DNA of 64,000 nt from Mycolicibacter minnesotensis (GCF_010731755.1 NZ_AP022589.1:2852001-2916000); one strand, 5' to 3'; positions 9,001-18,292 are shown, counted from the first letter of the stretch. Numbers and translations: made by a program. The notes: generated by a model from the sequence alone, not told the origin.

Positions 9001-9828
9001 ATGGCTGAACGTCCCGTTGCTAATGCACTGATCCGCGAGCTGGAGCCGGTGGTCGACGCGAACTTGGTCCGGCACATCGACACGGTGGACCCGTGGTACG
9101 CCCACGACTACGTGCCCTTCGAGCAGGGCCAGAACTTCGCCTTTCTCGGCGGCAAGGACTGGGACCCCTCGCAGGTCAGCCTGCCCAAGGTGATCACCGA
9201 CGCCTGCGAGGTCCTGCTCGTGGAGAAGGACAGCCTGGCCGGCTACCACCGTGAGCTGGTCGAGCACTTCATCCTCGAGGACAAGTGGGCCCGCTGGATC
9301 GGCCGGTGGACCGCCGAAGAGCACCTGCACGCCATCGCGCTGCGCGAGTACCTGATCGTGACCCGCGAGATCGACCCGGACGAGAACGAGCGGGTCCGGA
9401 TGGAGCACGTTCAGAAGGGCTACCGCTCGGACCGCTACAGCCAGGTCGAGACGCTGGTGTTCATGGCCTTCTACGAGCGTGCGTGCGCCGAGTTCTGCCG
9501 CAACCTCGCCGACCAGACCGAGGAGCCCGTGCTCAAGGGTCTGATCGGCCGGATCGCCGCGGATGAGGAACGCCACGAGGAGTTCTTCGCAAACCTGATC
9601 GTGCACTGCCTGGACTACGTGCACGACGAGACGGTTGCGGCCATCGCGGCTCGTGCCGCCGAACTCAAAGTCGTCGGCGCCGACATCGATGGCTACGCCG
9701 ACCGGCAGCCCGTCATCGCCGAGGCGGGCATCTTCGGTCCCGAGCAGTTGCGCCGGGTGATCTCGGATCGGATCAGCGCGTGGGGCCTGGCCGCACACCC
9801 CGACCTGAAAGCCTTTGTCGTCGGCTGA
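9001..9828 (+). CDS. desA2: Acyl-ACP desaturase (DesA2-like)
   Basis: A 275-residue ferritin-like di-iron protein of the soluble stearoyl-ACP desaturase family, the counterpart of M. tuberculosis Rv1094 between glyA and phoH2. The di-iron ligands are visible as EEHLH (Glu107, His110 region) and DEERHEEFF (about residues 183-191). It would introduce a double bond into ACP-bound fatty acids; in mycobacteria DesA2 is linked to mycolic acid or unsaturated lipid supply, but its exact substrate is not deducible here. It is shorter than plant desaturases, as usual for the mycobacterial members. It is transcribed from a strong-looking leaderless promoter directly upstream. Confidence 0.93.
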   Translation: MAERPVANALIRELEPVVDANLVRHIDTVDPWYAHDYVPFEQGQNFAFLGGKDWDPSQVSLPKVITDACEVLLVEKDSLAGYHRELVEHFILEDKWARWIGRWTAEEHLHAIALREYLIVTREIDPDENERVRMEHVQKGYRSDRYSQVETLVFMAFYERACAEFCRNLADQTEEPVLKGLIGRIAADEERHEEFFANLIVHCLDYVHDETVAAIAARAAELKVVGADIDGYADRQPVIAEAGIFGPEQLRRVISDRISAWGLAAHPDLKAFVVG

Positions 9829-9870
9829 GAACTCCGGCGCGCCTGCCCAGCGCGCTCCCGCAGACGGGGG

Positions 9871-9876
9871 TACCGT
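9871..9876 (+). promoter_or_regulatory. Candidate -10 box of the small ORF preceding phoH2
   Basis: TACCGT (TAnnnT) ends 8 nt before the ATG at 9885, the same geometry as other leaderless genes in this window. No convincing -35 element is visible. Confidence 0.4.
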
Positions 9877-9884
9877 CGCAATCG

Positions 9885-10028
9885 ATGGCTAGCCCAAGCT
9901 TCGCTGTCTCATCGGCACCACCGGTCGTGATTACGACAGGACCGGCCCCGGTCCTGTGCCCGTGCCCCCCGTCGAACTGTTCGCGCGGGGTCGCGCGTGC
10001 CTTCACCGCTGGAGCGCCTAGTGCCTGA
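9885..10028 (+). CDS. Small Cys/Pro-containing ORF overlapping phoH2, candidate PhoAT antitoxin
   Basis: A 47-residue ORF whose stop codon (10026-10028) lies inside the first codons of phoH2, an 8-nt overlap in a different frame. It has Ala/Pro-rich ends and a central CPCPPSNC motif (three cysteines). In M. tuberculosis and M. smegmatis, phoH2 is known to be preceded by a small overlapping gene, phoAT, proposed to work with PhoH2 as a toxin-antitoxin-like pair. Position, size and overlap fit that gene. I cannot compare the sequence directly, so the name is an inference. An upstream in-frame start at 9780 would overlap the desaturase and is less likely given the -10 box at 9871-9876. Confidence 0.5.
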   Translation: MASPSFAVSSAPPVVITTGPAPVLCPCPPSNCSRGVARAFTAGAPSA

Positions 10029-11328
10029 AATTCGGACGTACGTGCTCGACACCTCTGTGCTGTTGTCGGACCCCTGGGCCTGCACCCGGTTCGCCGAGCA
10101 CGAAGTTGTCGTCCCATTGGTGGTCATCAGCGAGTTGGAGGCTAAACGCCACCACCACGAGCTGGGCTGGTTCGCGCGCCAGGCGCTGCGGCTCTTCGAC
10201 GACATGCGACTCGAGCATGGCCGCCTTGATCAGCCCATTCCTGTTGGCACACAGGGCGGCACGTTGCACGTCGAGCTCAATCACAGCGACCCTGCTGTGC
10301 TGCCGACCGGGTTTCGGACCGACAGCAATGACTCGCGCATCCTGACCTGTGCGGCCAATCTGGCCGCCGAGGGCCGCAAGGTCACCCTGGTAAGCAAGGA
10401 CATTCCGCTGCGGGTCAAGGCCGCCGCGCTGGGCCTGGCCGCCGACGAATACCACGCCCAGGATGTGGTGGTCTCCGGCTGGACCGGGATGGACGAGGTC
10501 GAGTCTGCGGTGGAGGACATCGACGCCCTTTTCGACGAGGGTGAGATCGACCTGGAGGCCGCCCGGGATCTGCCGTGCCACACCGGGATCCGGTTACTGG
10601 GCGGCAGCTCGCATGCCTTGGGCCGGGTCAACGCCGCCAAGCGCGTGCAGTTGGTCCGCGGGGACCGCGAGGCATTCGGCCTGCGCGGACGTTCCGCCGA
10701 GCAGCGGGTGGCGCTGGACCTGCTGCTCGACGAGTCGGTGGGCATCGTCTCGCTGGGCGGCAAGGCCGGTACCGGCAAGTCGGCGCTGGCACTGTGCGCC
10801 GGCCTGGAAGCGGTCTTGGAGCGCCGCACCCAGCGCAAGGTGGTGGTGTTCCGCCCGCTCTACGCCGTCGGCGGTCAGGAGCTGGGCTATCTGCCCGGCA
10901 GTGAGAGCGAGAAGATGGGGCCTTGGGCCCAGGCGGTGTTCGACACCCTGGAGGGGCTGGCCAGTCCGGCGGTACTTGAGGAAGTGCTGTCGCGCGGCAT
11001 GCTAGAGGTGTTGCCACTGACCCACATCCGGGGCCGGTCGTTGCACGACTCGTTCGTGATCGTCGATGAGGCGCAGTCGCTGGAACGCAACGTGCTGCTG
11101 ACCGTGTTGTCGCGGCTGGGCACCGGGTCGCGGGTGGTGCTCACCCACGACGTCGCTCAGCGGGACAACCTGCGGGTCGGCCGGCACGACGGCATTGCGG
11201 CGGTGATCGAGAAGCTCAAGGGCCACCCGCTCTTCGCTCACATCACCCTGCTGCGCAGCGAGCGGTCACCGATCGCCGCGCTGGTGACCGAGATGCTCGA
11301 GGAGATCAGCGGCCCCGATCTGCACTGA
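10021..11328 (+). CDS. phoH2: PIN-PhoH fusion protein (RNase/RNA helicase)
   Basis: This 435-residue cytosolic protein fuses an N-terminal PIN ribonuclease domain (residues 5-140; acidic site Asp10 in [16 protein letters not shown] with a second Asp) to a C-terminal PhoH ATPase with Walker [12 protein letters not shown] and Walker [10 protein letters not shown]. Mycobacterial PhoH2 has been shown to unwind and cut RNA in an ATP-dependent way. The GTG at 10021 is chosen because GGAG at 10011-10014 sits 6 nt upstream. A start at 9997 is possible but lacks this. It overlaps the small upstream ORF by 8 nt, pointing to translational coupling. It corresponds to Rv1095. Confidence 0.93.
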   Translation: MPEIRTYVLDTSVLLSDPWACTRFAEHEVVVPLVVISELEAKRHHHELGWFARQALRLFDDMRLEHGRLDQPIPVGTQGGTLHVELNHSDPAVLPTGFRTDSNDSRILTCAANLAAEGRKVTLVSKDIPLRVKAAALGLAADEYHAQDVVVSGWTGMDEVESAVEDIDALFDEGEIDLEAARDLPCHTGIRLLGGSSHALGRVNAAKRVQLVRGDREAFGLRGRSAEQRVALDLLLDESVGIVSLGGKAGTGKSALALCAGLEAVLERRTQRKVVVFRPLYAVGGQELGYLPGSESEKMGPWAQAVFDTLEGLASPAVLEEVLSRGMLEVLPLTHIRGRSLHDSFVIVDEAQSLERNVLLTVLSRLGTGSRVVLTHDVAQRDNLRVGRHDGIAAVIEKLKGHPLFAHITLLRSERSPIAALVTEMLEEISGPDLH

Positions 11329-11350
11329 GATTCCCCGGTAGGCTGCCGGG

Positions 11351-12196
11351 GTGCGGTTAGTAGCAGGGACGGTCGCGACCGTCGCAGCAGTGCTGATCGG
11401 GGCCTGCGCCGCCCCGCCGCACCCGGCAGCAGCCGAACCTGTCGACTGCGCCGTGGCCAAGTGTGTGGCCCTGACCTTCGATGACGGGCCATCGCCCTAT
11501 ACCGATCGGCTGTTGCGGATCTTGAACGACTCGGGTGCGCGCTCGACGTTCTTTCTGATCGGCAACAAGGTGGCGGCCGACCCTGCGGGCGCCCGCCGGA
11601 TCGCCGAGGCCGGCATGGAGATCGGCAGTCATACCTGGGAACACCCGAACATGACCACCATCCCCGCCGCGGATGTGCCTGCGCAGTTCTCGAAGGCCAC
11701 CGAGGCGATCCAGGCCGCCACCGGCGTCACGCCCACACTGTGGCGCCCGCCCGGCGGGCTCACCGATGATGCGGTCAATGCGCAGGCCGCGGCGGCCGGG
11801 CAGGCCGCCATCCTGTGGGACGTCATCCCGTTCGACTGGATCAACGACGCCGACACCAACGCCACCCGCTACATGCTGATGACCCAGATCAAGCCCGGCT
11901 CGGTGGTGTTGTTCCACGACACCTACTCGTCCACCGTCGATCTGGTCTACCAATTTCTCCCGGTGCTCAAGGCCAACGGCTACCACGTGGTCACGGTCAG
12001 CCAGCTGCTCGGCCCGCGTGCGCCGGGCAGCGTGTACGGGGGCCGGGAGAACGGGCCACCGGTCAACGAGCTGCGCGACATCCCGCCCGCCGACATCCCG
12101 GCCCTGCCCGCGACTCCGTCGCCGCCGCCGATGCCGAACCTGCCGATCACCGACATCGCCGGGGCGAATTCGGGGGGACCCAATAACGGGGCGTGA
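11351..12196 (+). CDS. Polysaccharide deacetylase (NodB fold), probable lipoprotein
   Basis: A 281-residue exported protein. Residues 1-19 form a signal with the lipobox LIGAC (Cys19 as lipidation site). The NodB domain carries the metal-binding set Asp45 (TFDDGP), His94 and His98 (SHTWEH), plus RPPGG and FHDTYSST motifs, so the deacetylase active site is complete. Rv1096, its tuberculosis counterpart, is reported to deacetylate peptidoglycan. The last 50 residues are a proline-rich tail. The GTG at 11351 follows TAGGCT (11339-11344) by 6 nt, so it is likely leaderless, and it starts 22 nt after phoH2. Confidence 0.92.
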   Translation: MRLVAGTVATVAAVLIGACAAPPHPAAAEPVDCAVAKCVALTFDDGPSPYTDRLLRILNDSGARSTFFLIGNKVAADPAGARRIAEAGMEIGSHTWEHPNMTTIPAADVPAQFSKATEAIQAATGVTPTLWRPPGGLTDDAVNAQAAAAGQAAILWDVIPFDWINDADTNATRYMLMTQIKPGSVVLFHDTYSSTVDLVYQFLPVLKANGYHVVTVSQLLGPRAPGSVYGGRENGPPVNELRDIPPADIPALPATPSPPPMPNLPITDIAGANSGGPNNGA

Positions 12197-12198
12197 GC

Positions 12199-12801
12199 CT
12201 ACGGGATGAGGCTGGCCAGAATCCCGCCCAGATCCGGGAGGCTGGCGTCGGGGTCGAATGCCGCGCCGACGTCGACCACGGACGTCAGGTCTAGGCCCGA
12301 TGTCAGTGCCCCGGGATCGAGCATCGCAGTCACGTCGTGGATGAGGCTGCTGGGATCGAACGCCACGGCTGCCTCGGCTGCGTCGGCGAACTGCGGGCTA
12401 TCGAAGCTCGGCGCGATCTGCGACCACAGATAGGCCAACAGCAATGCCCCCGGGAACGCCACGAACAATCCGAGGCCCCAGAGCAGTGGACCGATCAGGG
12501 GAAGTTCTTCGATTGCTCCGATGAGGTCTAGCCAGGCGGCGGACCCGGCGTCGGGATTGAACAGGTCGGCCCAGAACAGTTGCCAGAACTCGGGGTCGAG
12601 TAGCGCCAGGGTCGCCTCGCTTGTCGCCGCGTCAGCCCACGTGCCGTCGACCAGGCCGGCGAGATCGCCGGGGACTTCGGCCGCGGCGAGGGCAACGGCG
12701 GGCTGCAGCACAGCGGGTGCGGCTATCGGCGTGACGGAGATCAGACCGCCACCGAGCACGGCGACACCGGCCGTGGCAAAGGGACGCAGTGTTAATCGCA
12801 T
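12199..12801 (-). CDS. Secreted Ala/Leu-rich protein of unknown function, member of the shared-palindrome regulon
   Basis: A 200-residue protein with an N-terminal signal sequence (residues 1-33, cleavage in the VALAAAE region). An acidic, Trp-containing central part follows, then a strongly hydrophobic stretch (about residues 95-115, GPLLWGLGLFVAFPGALLL) that may be a membrane helix, and a C-terminus with repeated acidic/Pro turns ending in GGILASLIP. I recognise no named domain. It resembles in plan, not clearly in sequence, the secreted protein at 33652-34224. The ATG at 12801 has an AAGGAG ribosome binding site. Its promoter carries one of four copies of a conserved 20-bp palindromic site, which links it to the P450/ABC locus about 17 kb away. 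Confidence 0.7.
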   Translation of the reverse strand: MRLTLRPFATAGVAVLGGGLISVTPIAAPAVLQPAVALAAAEVPGDLAGLVDGTWADAATSEATLALLDPEFWQLFWADLFNPDAGSAAWLDLIGAIEELPLIGPLLWGLGLFVAFPGALLLAYLWSQIAPSFDSPQFADAAEAAVAFDPSSLIHDVTAMLDPGALTSGLDLTSVVDVGAAFDPDASLPDLGGILASLIP

Positions 12802-12851
12802 GGTCAGCTCCTTCGAGCGGTTCCGCCTCATGATGTTGGGAACACAACGAC

Positions 12852-12898
12852 ATGCTCGCTCGCCGGAGCCGCGACGGCCTCAGTGGTGCACTACTGCA
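12852..12898 (-). promoter_or_regulatory. Regulon site 1: 20-bp palindrome plus -10 box for the secreted protein gene
   Basis: On the minus strand, TGCAGTAGTGCACCACTGAG occupies 12898 down to 12879. After exactly 21 nt comes GAGCAT (12857-12852), an nAnnnT hexamer; the start codon is 51 nt further. The site is a near-palindrome (CAGTRGTGCACYACTG core), and placed at about -43 it would cover the -35 region, the place of a class II activator. Three further copies lie near 29.8 and 33.5 kb. Confidence 0.7.
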
Positions 12899-12908
12899 TC
12901 TGCGATCC

Positions 12909-12946
12909 TTGACACCTTGACACAAAAAACTATTCTTTGTGTCAAG
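12909..12946 (+). promoter_or_regulatory. Promoter with perfect inverted-repeat operator for the oxygenase-TetR operon
   Basis: TTGACA (12909-12914), a 16-nt spacer and TATTCT (12931-12936) form a promoter reading toward 12964. A perfect 11-bp inverted repeat, CTTGACACAAA (12916-12926) and TTTGTGTCAAG (12936-12946) with a 9-nt spacer, covers the spacer, the -10 box and the start point. This is a textbook repressor operator, most likely bound by the TetR protein encoded second in the operon. Confidence 0.75.
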
Positions 12947-12963
12947 CCAGCCGAGGAGGCCAC

Positions 12964-13920
12964 ATGACCGCAGTGACCAGCAACGTCACCCGCATTGCCC
13001 CGACCGCTCGGATACGGCCCGAGGTCATGGCCCAGTTCCGCCGGCACTCCGGCAGCGTGTTGTCGGGCCTGTTCGGCGCCGCAGCTTTCGACGAGGTGGC
13101 GTTGGTGCCGGTGGCCGCCGCCGTCGACAAGACCGGTCGCTTCGAACGTAACTTCACCGACCGCGCCATCCGCAGCGGATTCTCTGCGCTGCTTGCCATC
13201 TGGGGCGATGCCGAGGACCGCGCCGCCGAAGGCGAACGACTCAAGCGGATGCACCGCGACGTGCACGGCCACGGCAAGGGGGAATTCGCCGACGTTCGCT
13301 ACAGCGCACTGAACCCCCGCCTGTGGAACTGGATCGCGATCAGCGGCATGTTCGTGACGCTCAATTCCTTCACCCCCGTCACCGGCATCGCCTGGAATGA
13401 CGCCGAACGAGAGGCCGCCTACCAGCAGCTGATCGAGGCTTTTGGGGCCCTTGAGCTGCCCGGCAAATCCGGCAAGTTCCCCGCCAGCTATGCCGCGGCC
13501 GCCGCCTACTACGACGAGATGGTGCACAGCGACCTGGCGGCCAACCCCTTCTTGGATCGCGTCACCGCCGGTCTGGGACGGCTGCCGCTGCCCTCGGCGC
13601 TGCCGGCGCCGGTTCGGGCCGCGGCCGCTCCGCTGTGGTCGGTCCTGAGCGCCGGGGCGGGACGGGTGGTGAAGATCTGCTCGTTCGGGATCATGCACCC
13701 GGGCGTGCGGGAGCTGACCGGCTTCCGGTGGGAACCGCGCCACGACGCCGAATTCGCCTTCTACACCCAGCTTGTGCAGATGGCGTGGCGGGTCCTGCCG
13801 GATCGTGTGGTGCTGGTGCCGCTGGCCTATAACCGGATGCAGTACGAGAAGCTGGTCAAGATGCATCGCTCGGTCGCGCTGGACTCCTTCGCGCCGCCGG
13901 CCGGCTGTCCGATGCGATGA
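12964..13920 (+). CDS. Oxygenase MpaB family (DUF2236) protein
   Basis: A 318-residue soluble protein of the DUF2236/MpaB-like family, common in mycobacteria and thought to be haem-dependent oxygenases. Visible family features are the N-terminal basic helix with an early glycine-rich turn (SGSVLSGLFG), an Arg/His segment (LKRMHRDVHGHG, about residues 97-108) and a conserved aromatic region later in the chain. GAGGAGG at 12953-12959 is a strong ribosome binding site for the ATG at 12964. The gene precedes tetR by 13 nt, and the operator overlapping its promoter suggests induction by a small ligand, possibly the substrate. The reaction is unknown. Confidence 0.8.
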   Translation: MTAVTSNVTRIAPTARIRPEVMAQFRRHSGSVLSGLFGAAAFDEVALVPVAAAVDKTGRFERNFTDRAIRSGFSALLAIWGDAEDRAAEGERLKRMHRDVHGHGKGEFADVRYSALNPRLWNWIAISGMFVTLNSFTPVTGIAWNDAEREAAYQQLIEAFGALELPGKSGKFPASYAAAAAYYDEMVHSDLAANPFLDRVTAGLGRLPLPSALPAPVRAAAAPLWSVLSAGAGRVVKICSFGIMHPGVRELTGFRWEPRHDAEFAFYTQLVQMAWRVLPDRVVLVPLAYNRMQYEKLVKMHRSVALDSFAPPAGCPMR

Positions 13921-13933
13921 CGCACTGGCCCCG

Positions 13934-14521
13934 ATGACAGCGCGACGCAACACCGCCAGCCCCGCCGAGCAGGAGGCGGCCATCCTCAAAGCGGCCGCCG
14001 AGGAAGTCGGTCTGGTGGGGGTGGGGCGCGCGAGCCTTGATGTGATCGCCCGCCAGGCGGGGGTCAGCCGCAGCACTTTGTACCGGCGCTTCCCGACCCG
14101 CGACGCGTTGATCACCGAGCTCGGGCGACAGGCCTTCGACAACGCGATGCTTCAGCTGCGCACCGTCGCCGTGGACTCCGGCCCGCAAAACGCTGCGGTC
14201 GCGGCGTTTCGGGCCGGATTGCGGGTGCTCATCTCCGACCCGGTGGTGCGCAAGCTGCTGCGGCTCGATGCCGGGGTGCCGATGATGGCCGGGATGTACC
14301 GCGAGGTCGAGGTCTTCCTGGACAGTGCCTCGGGGGCCATGGCCAAGGCGCTGCGCGCCGCCGGAGCTACCATGCCCGACGAGGAATTGGTGGCCGCCGC
14401 CGAACTGCATGTGCGCCTGGCTGCTTCGATCGCTCAGGTGCCCACGTCGGTGCTAGACCCGGGCGATGAGCAGGCGGTCAGCGCGTATGCGACAAAGTAT
14501 CTGGCCCCGCTGATCTGGTAG
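13934..14521 (+). CDS. TetR/AcrR family transcriptional repressor
   Basis: A 195-residue regulator with an N-terminal helix-turn-helix (residues 35-65: ASLDVIARQAGVSRSTLYRRF) and a helical ligand-binding C-terminal domain. It is the second gene of the operon with the DUF2236 protein. The perfect inverted repeat over that operon's promoter is the obvious candidate operator, giving negative autoregulation. A longer upstream reading frame exists but would run through the preceding gene. The 3' end overlaps the convergent MFS gene by 44 nt. Confidence 0.9.
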   Translation: MTARRNTASPAEQEAAILKAAAEEVGLVGVGRASLDVIARQAGVSRSTLYRRFPTRDALITELGRQAFDNAMLQLRTVAVDSGPQNAAVAAFRAGLRVLISDPVVRKLLRLDAGVPMMAGMYREVEVFLDSASGAMAKALRAAGATMPDEELVAAAELHVRLAASIAQVPTSVLDPGDEQAVSAYATKYLAPLIW

Positions 14522-15827
14522 CCGCCGGAGCGGAACCCAGCAGGATCACCACCGCGGCCGACGCCAGCGAGAAGGCCCCCACCACCCACAGCGAGGCGTG
14601 GGGACCACCCGTCAGGTCGTTGAGCCATCCGGTGACATAGGGGCCACCGAAGCCGCTGATGTTGCCCAGCGAATTGATCAGCGCAATACCGCCGGCTGCC
14701 GCGGCCCCGGTGAGAAACGTCGAGGGCAACGCCCAGAAGACCGGCATGGCGCACATGATCGAGCACGTGGTCAACGTGATCGCGACCATCGCCAGATACG
14801 GGTTGGCCATATACAGCGCCGCGGGGGTACTCACCCCGCCGACGATCGCCGGGATCGCCACATGCCAGACGCGTTCTCCGGTCCGGTCGGCGTGGCGGGC
14901 CCAGGCCACCATGACGATCGCTGCGACGGCGTAGGGGATGGCGGTCACCAAGCCTCGCCCGATGATGCCGAGGTGGGTGTCGTACTGCTGCTGAAAACCC
15001 GCCACGATGGTGGGCAGGAAGAACCCGACGGCATACAGCCCGTAGACGATGCCGAAGTAGATGAACGCCAGGGCCAGCATCCGTGGGTGGCTGAGCGCCT
15101 TGCGCAGCGGCCAATGCGCAGCGGCCTCCGCCGTCGCCCGCTCAGCCTCCAGCGTGGTCTGAAGCCACTGCCGTTGCTCGGCGCCGAGCCAGCGGGCCTG
15201 GGCGGGACGGTCGGTCAGGTAGAACCAGCACACGAACGCCAAGGCGATGGCGGGAAGTCCCTCGACCAGAAACATGAAGCGCCACCCGGCCAGCCCGAGA
15301 ACGCCGTGGCCCCAGTCGATCACCAGTGCCGAGATCGTGGAGCCGATCGCGGTCGAGACCGGGACCGCCACCATGAACAACGAGACCGCCCAAGCGCGCT
15401 GCTTAGCCGGAAACCAGAATGTCAGGTACAAGATGATGCCGGGAAAGAAGCCGGCCTCGGTCACCCCGAGCAGAAATCGCAGCACCACCAGGGTGTGGGC
15501 GTTGGGCACGAAAGCGATTGCGGTGCTGAAGATTCCCCAGGTCAGCATGATCCGGGCCAGCCAGCGTCGGGCGCCGAACCGGTGCAGGGCGATGTTGCTG
15601 GGCACTTCCAGGAACAGGTAGCCGAAGAAGAAGATCCCCGACGCGAACCCGAACATGGTTGCGCTCAGGCCCAGCTCGGCATTCATGCCGTTGGGTCCGG
15701 CGAACCCGATATTGACCCGGTCCAGATAGTTGATGAAGTAGAGCAGCGCCAGAAACGGGATGAGCCGGCGCGTCACTTTCGTGATCGTCGACCGGCCCAG
15801 CTCCGATACTGCGGACTCGGGGTTCAT
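14478..15827 (-). CDS. MFS transporter of the anion:cation symporter (phthalate permease-like) family
   Basis: A 449-residue carrier with 12 predicted membrane helices. The sequence LLYFINYLDRVNIGFAGP in helix 1 and FGYLFLEVPSNIALHRFGARRW in helix 2 are hallmarks of the ACS branch, which takes up organic anions such as carboxylates, sugar acids or aromatic acids. It starts 13 nt after the fumC stop codon on the same strand, so it may be co-transcribed with fumC and glpX; that would suit a dicarboxylate substrate, but this is inference. The C-terminus overlaps tetR on the other strand by 44 nt. Confidence 0.9.
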   Translation of the reverse strand: MNPESAVSELGRSTITKVTRRLIPFLALLYFINYLDRVNIGFAGPNGMNAELGLSATMFGFASGIFFFGYLFLEVPSNIALHRFGARRWLARIMLTWGIFSTAIAFVPNAHTLVVLRFLLGVTEAGFFPGIILYLTFWFPAKQRAWAVSLFMVAVPVSTAIGSTISALVIDWGHGVLGLAGWRFMFLVEGLPAIALAFVCWFYLTDRPAQARWLGAEQRQWLQTTLEAERATAEAAAHWPLRKALSHPRMLALAFIYFGIVYGLYAVGFFLPTIVAGFQQQYDTHLGIIGRGLVTAIPYAVAAIVMVAWARHADRTGERVWHVAIPAIVGGVSTPAALYMANPYLAMVAITLTTCSIMCAMPVFWALPSTFLTGAAAAGGIALINSLGNISGFGGPYVTGWLNDLTGGPHASLWVVGAFSLASAAVVILLGSAPAATRSAGPDTLSHTR

Positions 15828-15840
15828 CCGCGGCGGCGGT

Positions 15841-17235
15841 TCAGTCCTTCACCTTGGCCATGGCCAGCACGTCGAGGCGGCGGTCCAGCTCTTCCTCCGA
15901 CAGATTCTCGCCGATCAGGCCGCGGTCGATCACCGTCTGACGGATGGTCTTGCGCTCCTTGAGGGCCTGCTTGGCCACCGCGGCGGCCTCCTCGTAACCG
16001 ATCGCGGAGTTCAGCGGGGTCACGATCGACGGGCTGGACTCGGCCAGCTCGCGCAGGTGCTCCTCATTGGCGACCAGTCCGACGATGCAACGCTCGGCGA
16101 ACAGGCGCGAGACGTTGGACAGCAGCGTGAAGGACTCCAGCGTGTTGCGGGCCATCATCGGGATGTAGACGTTGAGCTCGAATGCGCCGTTGCCGCCGCC
16201 CCAGGCGATCGCGGCGTCGTTGCCGATCACCTGCGCCGCCACCTGGGTGACCGCCTCGGGCAGCACGGGGTTCACCTTGCCCGGCATGATCGAGCTGCCC
16301 GGCTGCAGGTCGGGAAGCTGGATCTCGGCCAGCCCGGTCAGCGGGCCCGAGCCCATCCACCGGATGTCGTTGGCGATCTTGGTCAGCGACACCGCGATGG
16401 TGCGCAGCGCACCCGACGCCTCAACCAGGCCGTCACGTGCCGCCTGCGCCTCGAACGAGTTCGCCGCGGTGCGCAGCTCGGTGATCCCGGTCTCGGCCAC
16501 CAGGACCTCGACCACCTTGGCGCCGAAGCCGTCGGGGGCGTTCAGGCCGGTGCCGACGGCGGTGCCGCCGATTGCCAGCTCGCCCAGGCGGGGCAAGGTG
16601 GCCTGAACCCGCTCGATACCGGCGGCGATCTGACGTGCGTACCCGGAGAACTCCTGGCCCAGGGTCACCGGGACGGCGTCCATCAGGTGGGTGCGGCCCG
16701 ACTTCACCACCGTGCGCCACTGCGCGGCCTTGTCGGCCAGCGCCTCATGCAGCACCTGCAGCGACGGAATCAGGTGGCGCACCGCGGCCTCGGTGGCCGC
16801 AATGTGGGTGGCGGTCGGGAACGTGTCGTTGGACGACTGCGACATGTTCACGTCGTCGTTGGGGTGCACCGTGACGCCGTTGGCCGCCGCGATAGAGGCG
16901 ATCACCTCGTTGGTGTTCATGTTCGAGCTGGTGCCCGACCCGGTCTGGAACACGTCGATCGGGAACTGGTCGTCGTGCTTGCCGTCGGCGATCTCGGCGG
17001 CGGCGGCCTTGATGGCGGCGGCCTTCTCCGGGGCCAGCAGGCCCAGGTCGGCGTTCACCTGCGCACAGGCGCTCTTGAGCAGCCCGAGCGCCCGGATCTG
17101 GGTGCGCTCCAGGCCGCGACCGGAGATGGGGAAGTTCTCCACCGCGCGCTGGGTCTGCGCGCGCCACAACGCGGTGACCGGCACCCGGACCTCGCCCATG
17201 GTGTCGTGTTCGATGCGGTATTCGATCTCGCTCAT
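15841..17235 (-). CDS. fumC: Class II fumarate hydratase
   Basis: FumC interconverts fumarate and malate in the TCA cycle as a cytosolic homotetramer without an iron-sulfur cluster. The 464-residue sequence shows the superfamily signature [11 protein letters not shown] (flexible catalytic loop with its serine), the [14 protein letters not shown] substrate segment and [12 protein letters not shown]. Length and place match Rv1098c. It follows glpX by 25 nt on the same strand and is followed by a carboxylate-type MFS carrier. Confidence 0.97.
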   Translation of the reverse strand: MSEIEYRIEHDTMGEVRVPVTALWRAQTQRAVENFPISGRGLERTQIRALGLLKSACAQVNADLGLLAPEKAAAIKAAAAEIADGKHDDQFPIDVFQTGSGTSSNMNTNEVIASIAAANGVTVHPNDDVNMSQSSNDTFPTATHIAATEAAVRHLIPSLQVLHEALADKAAQWRTVVKSGRTHLMDAVPVTLGQEFSGYARQIAAGIERVQATLPRLGELAIGGTAVGTGLNAPDGFGAKVVEVLVAETGITELRTAANSFEAQAARDGLVEASGALRTIAVSLTKIANDIRWMGSGPLTGLAEIQLPDLQPGSSIMPGKVNPVLPEAVTQVAAQVIGNDAAIAWGGGNGAFELNVYIPMMARNTLESFTLLSNVSRLFAERCIVGLVANEEHLRELAESSPSIVTPLNSAIGYEEAAAVAKQALKERKTIRQTVIDRGLIGENLSEEELDRRLDVLAMAKVKD

Positions 17236-17260
17236 AGCTTTTCCGGTCCTCGCTAGACGG

Positions 17261-18292
17261 TCAGGGCAGGGGGTAGGCGGCGTGAGAGTCGCCGGTGAAG
17301 TCGACGGCCGAGTACTCGTTGAGCTTCGACAGCCGGTGGTAGGCCTCGATCATCCGGACGGTGCCGGACTTGGAGCGCATCACGATCGATTGGGTGGTGC
17401 AGCCGCCGGGGTAGTAGCGAACCCCCTTGAGCAGGTCGCCATCGGTGACACCGGTGGCGCAGAAGAACACGTTCTCCCCGGAGACCAGGTCTTCGGTGGT
17501 CAGCACCGCGTCCAGGTCGTAACCGGCGTCGAGCGCCCGCTGCCGCTCGGCGTCGTCGGTGGGCGCCAGCTGGGCCTGGATCGCCCCGCCCATGCAGCGG
17601 ATCGCGGCCGCGGCGATGATGCCCTCGGGGGTTCCGCCGATACCGGCCAGCATGTCGGTGCCCGAGTCCGGCCGGCACGCCGAGATGGCGCCGGCCACGT
17701 CGCCGTCGGTGATCAGGCGAATGCGCGCCCCGGTGGCGCGCGCGTCGGTGATGAGCTGCGCGTGCCGGGGCCGGTCCAGGATGCACACCGTCATGTCACG
17801 GGCGGTCAGGCCCTTGACCTTGGCGACAGCGGCGATGTTGTCCGCGATCGGCTTGGTGATGTCCAAGACGTCCGCGGCTTCGGGGCCGACGGCGATCTTG
17901 TTCATGTAGAACACCGCCGACGGGTCGAACATCGCGCCGCGCTCGGCCACCGCCAGCACCGAGATCGCGTTGGGCATGCCCTTGCTCATCAAGGTGGTGC
18001 CGTCCACCGGGTCGACCGCGAAGTCGCAGTCCGGGCCGTCGCCGTTGCCCACCTCTTCGCCGTTGTAGAGCATCGGCGCGTGGTCCTTCTCGCCCTCGCC
18101 GATCACCACGACGCCGCGCATGGACACCGAGTTCACCAGCTCACGCATGGCGTCGACGGCCGCGCCGTCGCCGCCTTCCTTGTCGCCGCGGCCTACCCAG
18201 CGGCCAGATGCCATGGCACCGGCCTCGGTCACCCGCACCAGCTCCATGGCCAGGTTGCGGTCTGGAGCTTCACGTCGCGTGGGTCCCGTCAT
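17261..18292 (-). CDS. glpX: Class II fructose-1,6-bisphosphatase
   Basis: GlpX dephosphorylates fructose 1,6-bisphosphate, the committed step of gluconeogenesis, and is the main FBPase of mycobacteria. The 343-residue product carries the metal-site segments [11 protein letters not shown] and [12 protein letters not shown] and the C-terminal [13 protein letters not shown], nearly identical to Rv1099c. The ATG at 18292 ([13 protein letters not shown]) adds 15 residues before the [13 protein letters not shown] start used in the tuberculosis protein, so the shorter start is also possible. Divergent from the DUF4245 gene. Confidence 0.96.
   Translation of the reverse strand: MTGPTRREAPDRNLAMELVRVTEAGAMASGRWVGRGDKEGGDGAAVDAMRELVNSVSMRGVVVIGEGEKDHAPMLYNGEEVGNGDGPDCDFAVDPVDGTTLMSKGMPNAISVLAVAERGAMFDPSAVFYMNKIAVGPEAADVLDITKPIADNIAAVAKVKGLTARDMTVCILDRPRHAQLITDARATGARIRLITDGDVAGAISACRPDSGTDMLAGIGGTPEGIIAAAAIRCMGGAIQAQLAPTDDAERQRALDAGYDLDAVLTTEDLVSGENVFFCATGVTDGDLLKGVRYYPGGCTTQSIVMRSKSGTVRMIEAYHRLSKLNEYSAVDFTGDSHAAYPLP

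Noticed and set aside
14598..15962. A 454-codon plus-strand frame opposite the MFS gene
   Set aside because: Antisense of a clear 12-helix transporter; composition dominated by Gln, Asp, His and Gly.
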